Shown: positions 58,910-64,000 of the stretch, piece after piece | How positions within the stretch are numbered: the first letter of the stretch is position 1 | How the letters are laid out: every line of letters begins with the position of its first letter | Assembly (NCBI GenBank): GCA_900546515.1 | Contig: URDG01000008.1 | Span: 1 to 64,000 of the forward strand | Length of the DNA stretch: 64,000 bases | Direction of reading: 5' to 3' | From: an uncultured Eubacteriales bacterium | Lineage (GTDB): Bacteria; Bacillota; Clostridia; Oscillospirales; Oscillospiraceae | Notes under the pieces: model-generated | Databases searched by the model: none | What the model was told of the DNA's origin: nothing | What the model saw: only the letters and a program-made list of their open reading frames with translations | Made by a program: the position numbers and the translations under genes

Positions 58910-60826
58910 ATGAAATACGGTTTTATAAAGGCGGCCGCGGCAAGTCCCAAACTCAAGGTGGGGGATACGGTATATAATCTTGAGCAGGCGAAGAAATGCT
59001 TTGACGAGGCTGAAGACATGGGCGCAAATCTGCTCGTGCTGCCGGAGCTGTACCTCTCCGCTTATACCTGCGGCGATCTTTTTTATTCGGACAAGCTTTT
59101 GAACGGCGCTCTTGAAGCGCTCGCGGCTCTGCGAGAGTATACGCGCGGCAAGCGCTGCCTTGCGGCCGTCGGTGTTCCGGTGCGTATAAACAGCAAGCTC
59201 TATAACTGCGCCGCGGTCATTCAGAACGGCCGGATACTCGGCCTCGTGCCGAAGGTCGCGCTGCCGAACTACAGTGAGTTTTATGAAATGCGCCAGTTCA
59301 CATCCGGGGCTGATTATCGCGGACCGGATGTGATAGAAATAGCCGGGGAGAGCGTTCCGTTCGGCCGTCATCTTCTGTTCTGCTGCCGTGAAATGGAGGA
59401 TTTTGTGCTCGGCATAGAGATCTGCGAGGATCTTTGGGCGCCTGTCCCGGAGTCGACGGGGCTGTGCCTTGCCGGGGCGACCGTCATTGCAAATCTCTCG
59501 GCCTCAAATGAGCTCATAGGCAAGGATGATTACCGCCGTCTGCTCGTTTCGTCTGCTTCCTCAAGGCTTATCTGCGGCTATGTCTATGCCAGCGCCGGAC
59601 ACGGCGAATCCACGCAGGATCTCGTTTTTTCAGGACACTGCCTTGCGTATGAAAACGGCGCAAAGCTTGCCGAAAGAAAACCGTTTGCCTCGGAGGAGAT
59701 CATAAGCACGGAGATAGACATTTTCAAGCTCAGAAGCGCGCGCCATCTCTGCACAAGCTTTGACGAGAGTCAGGCGCCGGAGTGCCGCAGAATATATTTC
59801 GATCAGGAGGTACGTGAATCAAAGCTCACGCGCTTCATTCCGCGCCATCCGTTCATCCCGTCCGACGGGGAGATACTTGCCGGGCGCGCGGAGGCTATAC
59901 TCAGGATACAGTCTGACGGCCTCATGCGCCGTATAGAGCACATAAACTGCCCGAAGATCGTTGTCGGCGTCTCCGGCGGGCTTGACAGTACGCTTGCGCT
60001 GCTCGTCATGGTAAGGGCGATGGACATGCTTGGGCGCAGCAGAAAAGACATCATTGCGGTCACTATGCCGTGCTTTGGGACGACTGCGCGCACGCGCAGC
60101 AACGCCGAAAAGCTCTGCGACGAACTCGGCGTGAGCTTCCGCACGGTCGACATCAGCGCCTCAGTCAGGCAGCATTTTGCCGACATCGGCCATGATGAGA
60201 GCGTTACGGACGTCACATATGAAAACTGTCAGGCGCGTGAACGCACACAGGTGCTGATGGATATTGCAAACGAGACCGGCGGGATCGTAGTCGGCACCGG
60301 CGACCTGTCCGAGCTTGCACTTGGTTGGGCGACCTATAACGGCGACCATATGTCGATGTACGGTGTCAACGCCTCTGTGCCGAAGACGCTTGTGCGCTAT
60401 ATAGTCGAGTATGAGATGCACCGCTGCAACGAGGCGGCTGCGGCAGTCCTCAACGATATTCTGCTCACGCCAGTCTCGCCGGAGCTGCTTCCGGCCAAGG
60501 ACGGGGAGATATCACAGAAGACCGAGGATCTGGTCGGCCCATATGAACTGCACGACTTTTTCCTTTACCATATGCTGCGCACCGGCGCGTCGCCCGCACG
60601 TATACTCTACCTTGCCGAGTATGCTTTCGACGGCAGCTACAGCCGTGAAGTCATCCTGCACTGGCTGCGCACGTTCCTGCGCCGCTTCTTTGCCCAGCAG
60701 TTCAAGCGCTCCTGTCTGCCCGACGGCCCCAAGGTCGGTACGGTCACGCTTTCGCCGCGCGGGGACTGGCGTATGCCGTCCGATGCATCGGCGAGGATAT
60801 GGCTTGATGAGGCGGCAAGCCTGTAA
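58910..60826 (+). CDS. nadE: Glutamine-dependent NAD+ synthetase
   Basis: 638 aa, full length of the two-domain form. The N-terminal nitrilase-type amidase (residues about 1-275) has Glu in LPELYLSAYTCG, Lys in VPKVALPNYSEFYE and the nucleophile Cys in GIEICEDLWAP. The C-terminal synthetase has the P-loop VGVSGGLDSTLALLV (about 351-365), then TMPCFGTTARTRSNAEKL and GTGDLSELALGWATYNGDHMSMYGVNASVPKT. It makes NAD+ from nicotinic acid adenine dinucleotide using glutamine. Confidence 0.97.
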   Translation: MKYGFIKAAAASPKLKVGDTVYNLEQAKKCFDEAEDMGANLLVLPELYLSAYTCGDLFYSDKLLNGALEALAALREYTRGKRCLAAVGVPVRINSKLYNCAAVIQNGRILGLVPKVALPNYSEFYEMRQFTSGADYRGPDVIEIAGESVPFGRHLLFCCREMEDFVLGIEICEDLWAPVPESTGLCLAGATVIANLSASNELIGKDDYRRLLVSSASSRLICGYVYASAGHGESTQDLVFSGHCLAYENGAKLAERKPFASEEIISTEIDIFKLRSARHLCTSFDESQAPECRRIYFDQEVRESKLTRFIPRHPFIPSDGEILAGRAEAILRIQSDGLMRRIEHINCPKIVVGVSGGLDSTLALLVMVRAMDMLGRSRKDIIAVTMPCFGTTARTRSNAEKLCDELGVSFRTVDISASVRQHFADIGHDESVTDVTYENCQARERTQVLMDIANETGGIVVGTGDLSELALGWATYNGDHMSMYGVNASVPKTLVRYIVEYEMHRCNEAAAAVLNDILLTPVSPELLPAKDGEISQKTEDLVGPYELHDFFLYHMLRTGASPARILYLAEYAFDGSYSREVILHWLRTFLRRFFAQQFKRSCLPDGPKVGTVTLSPRGDWRMPSDASARIWLDEAASL

Positions 60827-60842
60827 AAATTAGACATGATTC

Positions 60843-60867
60843 AGCGCCGGCGTCTGCCGGCGCTTTT
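60843..60867 (+). terminator. Terminator of nadE
   Basis: A perfect 9-bp stem (AGCGCCGGC, GTCT loop) is followed by TTTT. Confidence 0.88.
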
Positions 60868-60965
60868 CTATGTGCGGAACTTCCGTGTCCGTTTTTATAA
60901 ATATTAATTTGGTAGTTACGGCTCATCTTCTTGTTATTCGACCATAATTCCTCTTCTGCGTTCGC

Positions 60966-60994
60966 TTGACGCCGCGCCTGCACAAAGGTATAAT
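60966..60994 (+). promoter_or_regulatory. Strong promoter of the 72-aa gene
   Basis: TTGACG (60966-60971), a 17-base spacer, consensus TATAAT (60989-60994), 45 bases before the start. Confidence 0.85.
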
Positions 60995-61039
60995 ACATAT
61001 ATCCGACACCCGGACAATCAATAAAAAAGGAGTACAACT

Positions 61040-61258
61040 ATGGAATTCAGAAACATCACCGTCAAGGAACTTTTTGACAACGAAGCGACCGCCGCAGTCA
61101 TCAAGGAGCTTGCCCCGCAGCTTCTCAAATACCCCATCAAGCTCTTCAACAAGAAAAAATGCGGCGAAGTGTTTGACAAGGTCGTTGCTACCGGCATAGT
61201 TCCCGAGAACATTGCAAAGCAGGCCGAAGCCAAGATCAACGAGATACTCAACAAGTAA
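61040..61258 (+). CDS. Small protein of unknown function
   Basis: 72 aa, helical, no signal or membrane segment: MEFRNITVKELFDNEATAAVIKEL, then a basic patch (KLFNKKKCG) and the tail ENIAKQAEAKINEILNK. One Cys. It has a near-consensus promoter, AAAGGAG 8 bases before the ATG and its own strong terminator, so it is likely abundant. The C-terminal pattern resembles small helical domains with a hydrophobic heptad. No family was recognised. Confidence 0.8.
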   Translation: MEFRNITVKELFDNEATAAVIKELAPQLLKYPIKLFNKKKCGEVFDKVVATGIVPENIAKQAEAKINEILNK

Positions 61259-61275
61259 TAAAGCTGCATCGACTG

Positions 61276-61311
61276 GAAAAGTCCTGAAATCTTACGGTTT
61301 CAGGACTTTTC
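61276..61311. terminator. Terminator after the 72-aa gene
   Basis: A perfect 14-bp stem (GAAAAGTCCTGAAA) with an 8-base loop. It overlaps the last codons of the convergent gene at 61300, whose transcript it may also end. Confidence 0.88.
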
Positions 61312-62091
61312 AAAAATCAGCGTGACTCCGCCGGGATATTCGATCCTGAGGAGGCCTTTGTCGGAGGTGCGGCCAAGCCGCATTCCTTTGTAGATGATAA
61401 AGCCTTCGCCGCAGCTTATCTGTTGGGTCTCGCCGTCAAACAGCAGCGCCTTGCCGGTGCCGTTTTTGCTGAATGCGATGTATGAACCGCTGTATCCGGC
61501 GGCCTCTATAGTCGGATAAGAGTATGTACTGCCGTCGGATTCGACCCCGGTGAGCGTGTATTTCCCGCTGAGTGCAGCCGAACCGGCAGATTCAGACGGC
61601 GCTGCGCTTCTCGTAAGCTCCGCGTCTAATCCGCTGCCCATGATGTTTTCCAGCCGGAGCACGCTGCCTGATATGCTGCCGTTCAGCCTGACAGTGCCGC
61701 AGCGCACGGAAAATACTCCGTCGTTCAATGTCCAGCGGCCGGAATAAGAACCGCCGGCGGTGCAGAGCCTGCATTTCCCGCTGCTTTCGAGGCTCAGGGA
61801 CAGTATATCCGGGTTTTCAGTCTCTTCCAGTGTTATATCTCCGCTCTGCGCGGAGCTGAGAACGTATTCTCCGGCATATTCCGCAGCGGCTGGATCAGGT
61901 GCTGCCCGCAGCAGAAAATATGCGCCCCAGAATAACGCAAAAGCGAGAAGTCCGGCCAATGCGGAAATAATAATGCGTTTCAGCGGGAAAGCTTTCTTGG
62001 CCGGTATTGCATTTTCCTGCGCTTCACTGCTTTCGGATGTTTTTTCATCGTTGAGCGCGGCGTTTTTCATTTGATTTTCGTTGTCATCCAT
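61300..62091 (-). CDS. Membrane-anchored protein with two lipocalin-like repeats
   Basis: 263 aa. A charged N-terminal tail is followed by one helix (KRIIISALAGLLAFALFWGAYFLL, about residues 38-61). Two beta-rich extracellular units follow: AEYAGEYVLSSAQ...SLESSGKCRLCTAGGSYSGRWTLND, then SGKYTLTGVESDG...AFSKNGTGKALLFDG. Each starts with a G-K/E-Y-x-L strand like small lipocalin/META-type domains found in clostridial surface proteins. Function is unknown. CGGAG lies 7 bases before the ATG. Confidence 0.75.
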   Translation of the reverse strand: MDDNENQMKNAALNDEKTSESSEAQENAIPAKKAFPLKRIIISALAGLLAFALFWGAYFLLRAAPDPAAAEYAGEYVLSSAQSGDITLEETENPDILSLSLESSGKCRLCTAGGSYSGRWTLNDGVFSVRCGTVRLNGSISGSVLRLENIMGSGLDAELTRSAAPSESAGSAALSGKYTLTGVESDGSTYSYPTIEAAGYSGSYIAFSKNGTGKALLFDGETQQISCGEGFIIYKGMRLGRTSDKGLLRIEYPGGVTLIFEKS

Positions 62092-62213
62092 GATTATACT
62101 CCGGGCATATAAAGGTATGATCTGATTTTATCATATTGCGCGTTAATATAAAAGTCGCTGCCGCACAAATTTTCTGTGCAAAGTAAATTTTTGTTTACTT
62201 ATTAAAAAAACTT

Positions 62214-62242
62214 TTGCCATATTGTTTAGACTATGATATAAT
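62214..62242 (+). promoter_or_regulatory. Promoter of the TetR-type regulator
   Basis: TTGCCA (62214-62219), a 17-base spacer, consensus TATAAT (62237-62242). Confidence 0.75.
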
Positions 62243-62276
62243 TTTGTCGAAAAAATCTTCGGGGGGGATTGGTGTT

Positions 62277-62837
62277 ATGGGGTCTTCAACAAAGGAAGCT
62301 TTTGCCGCAGCGCTGAAGCAGATGATGGCTGTAAAGCCAATGGATAAAATCACGGTCAAGGATCTTGTGGAAATATGCGGCGTGAACCGCCAGACTTTTT
62401 ATTATCACTTCGACGACGTGTATGATCTTCTCGAATGGGTGTTTGAGGAGGATGCCAGCCATGTCCTGCCTAAGAAGATCGTCTATGACCACTGGCGCGA
62501 GGATGTTATGGTGTTTTTTGAATATCTCTATCATAACAGCACCTTTGCCATCAATGTGTATAATTCCAACAGCCGCCTGTATATGCTGCGTTTCCTCAAG
62601 GAGCGCCTTCAGAGCTGTATAAGAGGCTTTGCCGAGATAGCCTGTGAAAACCGCAACATCGACCGTCAGGATTTTGAGTTTGTCGTTGAGTTTTATGCAA
62701 ACGGGATCATAGGTCTCATCTCTCAGTGGCTCGATCTGGGCATGAAGCTGCCGCCGAGCATCACAAAAGAGCGCTTTATAGCAGTGCTGGATAACAGTGT
62801 GGAGAACATGCTCTACAGATTCCAGAACAACAAGTGA
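62277..62837 (+). CDS. TetR/AcrR family regulator (DhaS-like C-terminal domain)
   Basis: 186 aa from the ATG at 62277 with a GGGGGGA tract upstream. The helix-turn-helix is KITVKDLVEICGVNRQTFYYHFDDVYDLLEWV (about residues 23-54), the TetR signature. The C-terminal half (HNSTFAINVYNSNSRLYMLRFLKERL...FYANGIIGLISQWLDLGMKLPP) matches the TetR_C group that includes DhaS, a dihydroxyacetone kinase activator. No obvious target is adjacent. Own promoter and terminator. Confidence 0.88.
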   Translation: MGSSTKEAFAAALKQMMAVKPMDKITVKDLVEICGVNRQTFYYHFDDVYDLLEWVFEEDASHVLPKKIVYDHWREDVMVFFEYLYHNSTFAINVYNSNSRLYMLRFLKERLQSCIRGFAEIACENRNIDRQDFEFVVEFYANGIIGLISQWLDLGMKLPPSITKERFIAVLDNSVENMLYRFQNNK

Positions 62838-62850
62838 AAGTATTCCGACA

Positions 62851-62877
62851 GCCGCGGACAAGTCCGCGGCCTTTTTT
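62851..62877 (+). terminator. Terminator of the TetR-type gene
   Basis: A perfect 9-bp stem (GCCGCGGAC) with an AA centre, followed by C and TTTTTT. Confidence 0.9.
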
Positions 62878-62937
62878 ATGCCCACACATTCACACATACA
62901 TCATTTTGCGCCGCCCGCGCAGCAGGAAGTGCGAGAC

Positions 62938-62965
62938 TTGAAATACACACGATTTATGGTATAAT
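62938..62965 (+). promoter_or_regulatory. Promoter of the topoisomerase gene
   Basis: TTGAAA (62938-62943), a 16-base spacer, and TGG plus consensus TATAAT (62960-62965). Confidence 0.75.
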
Positions 62966-63004
62966 ATACTTGATTTATTATGCAGATAAGAGGATAGTGC
63001 ACAC

Positions 63005-64000
63005 ATGGCAGGAACAAACGCACAATACGGCAATGACAGTATATCCCAGCTCAAGGGCGCGGACAGAGTAAGAAAACGTCCCGGCGTCATATTCGGCTCC
63101 GACGGGTTGGACGGCTGTGAACACGCCGTGTTTGAAATACTTTCAAATTCGATAGACGAAGCGCGAGAGGGTCATGGCGACCTTATCACGCTGACTTATT
63201 TTGAAGACAGATCAATTGAAGTCGCAGATTTCGGGCGCGGCTGCCCGATGGACTGGAATCCAAATGAGAAACGCTTTAACTGGGAGCTCGTTTTCTGTGA
63301 GCTGTATGCCGGCGGCAAGTATAAAAACGCGGACGGCGGTGATTATGAGTATTCTCTGGGCCTGAACGGTCTTGGATCATGCGCAACACAGTATGCCTCC
63401 GAGTATATGGACGTGACTGTCTGGCGCGACGGGAACAAATATTCGCTTCATTTCAAAAAGGGCAAGCCCGTCGGGAAAAAAGGGCAGGAGATGACCGTAG
63501 AACCGGCGGACAGAAAGAAAACCGGCACCACGATCCGCTGGCGTCCTGACCGTGAGGTTTTTACGGATATTGAAATACCCGACGAGTATTTTGACGATGT
63601 GCTGCATCGTCAGGCGGTCGTCAATGCCGGGGTCACATTCCGCCTCCGCTTAGAGAAAGACGAAAAGTTTGACACACGCGACTACTGTTATAAAAACGGC
63701 ATTATCGACTATGTCGCCGAGATCGCGGGAGACGGCGCGCTTACCGCACCGGAATTCATTTCCGCGGAACGCAAAGGCCGCGACAGGGAGGACAAGCCGG
63801 AATATAAGGTCAAACTGTCAGCAGCGTTCTGCTTTTCAAATAAGGTGCAGGCTATCGAATACTACCACAACTCATCGTGGCTGGAAAACGGAGGCGCGCC
63901 TGACAAAGCGGCAAAAAGCGCCTTTGTCTCGGCGATAGATGCATATATAAAGCAGCTTGGAAAGTATCAGAAGAACGAATCTCCGATAAAGTTCCAGGAC
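63005..64000 (+). CDS. Type IIA topoisomerase subunit B (GyrB/ParE-like), 3' end outside window
   Basis: The first 332 codons are visible and open to the right edge. The GHKL ATPase starts MAGTNAQYGNDSISQLKGADRVRKRPGVIFGSDG. The catalytic Glu and metal Asn are in AVFEILSNSIDEAREG (about residues 41-56), with ADFGRGCPMD and YSLGLNGLGSCATQYAS as nucleotide loops, then the transducer domain. DNSIDEA of GyrB reads SNSIDEA and spacing differs, so it belongs to the divergent clostridial ParE-like branch. GyrB or ParE cannot be decided without the rest. AGAGGA lies 10 bases before the ATG. Confidence 0.9.
   Translation, partial: MAGTNAQYGNDSISQLKGADRVRKRPGVIFGSDGLDGCEHAVFEILSNSIDEAREGHGDLITLTYFEDRSIEVADFGRGCPMDWNPNEKRFNWELVFCELYAGGKYKNADGGDYEYSLGLNGLGSCATQYASEYMDVTVWRDGNKYSLHFKKGKPVGKKGQEMTVEPADRKKTGTTIRWRPDREVFTDIEIPDEYFDDVLHRQAVVNAGVTFRLRLEKDEKFDTRDYCYKNGIIDYVAEIAGDGALTAPEFISAERKGRDREDKPEYKVKLSAAFCFSNKVQAIEYYHNSSWLENGGAPDKAAKSAFVSAIDAYIKQLGKYQKNESPIKFQD

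Noticed and set aside
1..64000. CRISPR arrays, rRNA, tRNA, phage or transposase genes
   Set aside because: No regularly spaced long repeats, conserved RNA segments or integrase/transposase motifs were seen on either strand.

Overview
The window reads as a chromosomal segment of an anaerobic, endospore-lineage member of the Clostridia (Bacillota), probably an Oscillospiraceae-like gut organism. The supporting signs are moderate-to-high GC, strong AGGAGG-type ribosome binding sites, TTGACA/TATAAT promoters often with a TGn extension, a class III fructose bisphosphatase, a bofA homologue and a DUF421/DUF4363 pair. Lower taxonomic rank cannot be fixed from the sequence. No rRNA, tRNA, CRISPR array, transposase or phage gene was seen.

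Layout. 1-2914: a truncated family 5 substrate-binding protein of GC-rich codon use, an orphan PhnD-like binding lipoprotein, and surE, all on the minus strand. 3128-7432: nrdR, the DUF421/DUF4363 pair, and an amino-sugar block (NagB-like, glmM, hexapeptide transferase). 7552-11640: MarR regulator with a palindromic operator and a heterodimeric ABC exporter. 11865-17661: glycerol/C3 metabolism (glycerol-1-phosphate dehydrogenase, HAD phosphatase, fbp, glpK). 17734-22617: a complete branched-chain amino acid ABC operon on the minus strand (livJ-H-M-G-F), with hairpins between livJ and livH. 22703-27978: a small membrane protein, a DEDDh exonuclease, murF, a HAD nucleotidase and a tandem mgtC pair.

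28039-32724 is the most interesting part. A two-gene cassette encodes a membrane TIR-domain/beta-propeller protein and a membrane TrkA-N-like/RyR-domain protein. It is flanked by near-identical 23-bp direct repeats, and the right-hand copy overlaps the 3' end of bofA. It looks like a recently acquired conflict or signalling module.

33100-36613: a candidate small RNA and a three-gene envelope operon (membrane protein, NAGPA-like phosphodiester glycosidase, Lgt-like protein). 36716-44853: a Cys-rich small protein, a threonine-synthase-like enzyme, a P-type ATPase broken by a deletion, an M18 aminopeptidase, serine dehydratase subunits, pyruvate kinase and mscL. 44950-47893: a copper locus with mirrored CsoR operators and a copA that reads in frame into a copZ domain carrying its own internal ribosome binding site. 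48037-54770: a nucleotide-sugar dehydratase, ftsH and a MoxR/VWA pair. 54824-64000: a zinc-ribbon membrane protein, an esterase/acyltransferase fusion, corA, nadE, a strongly promoted 72-aa protein, a membrane-anchored two-repeat protein, a TetR regulator and the start of a GyrB/ParE-type topoisomerase subunit.

Most transcription units end in strong hairpins, many of them bidirectional between convergent genes, so operon limits are unusually clear.
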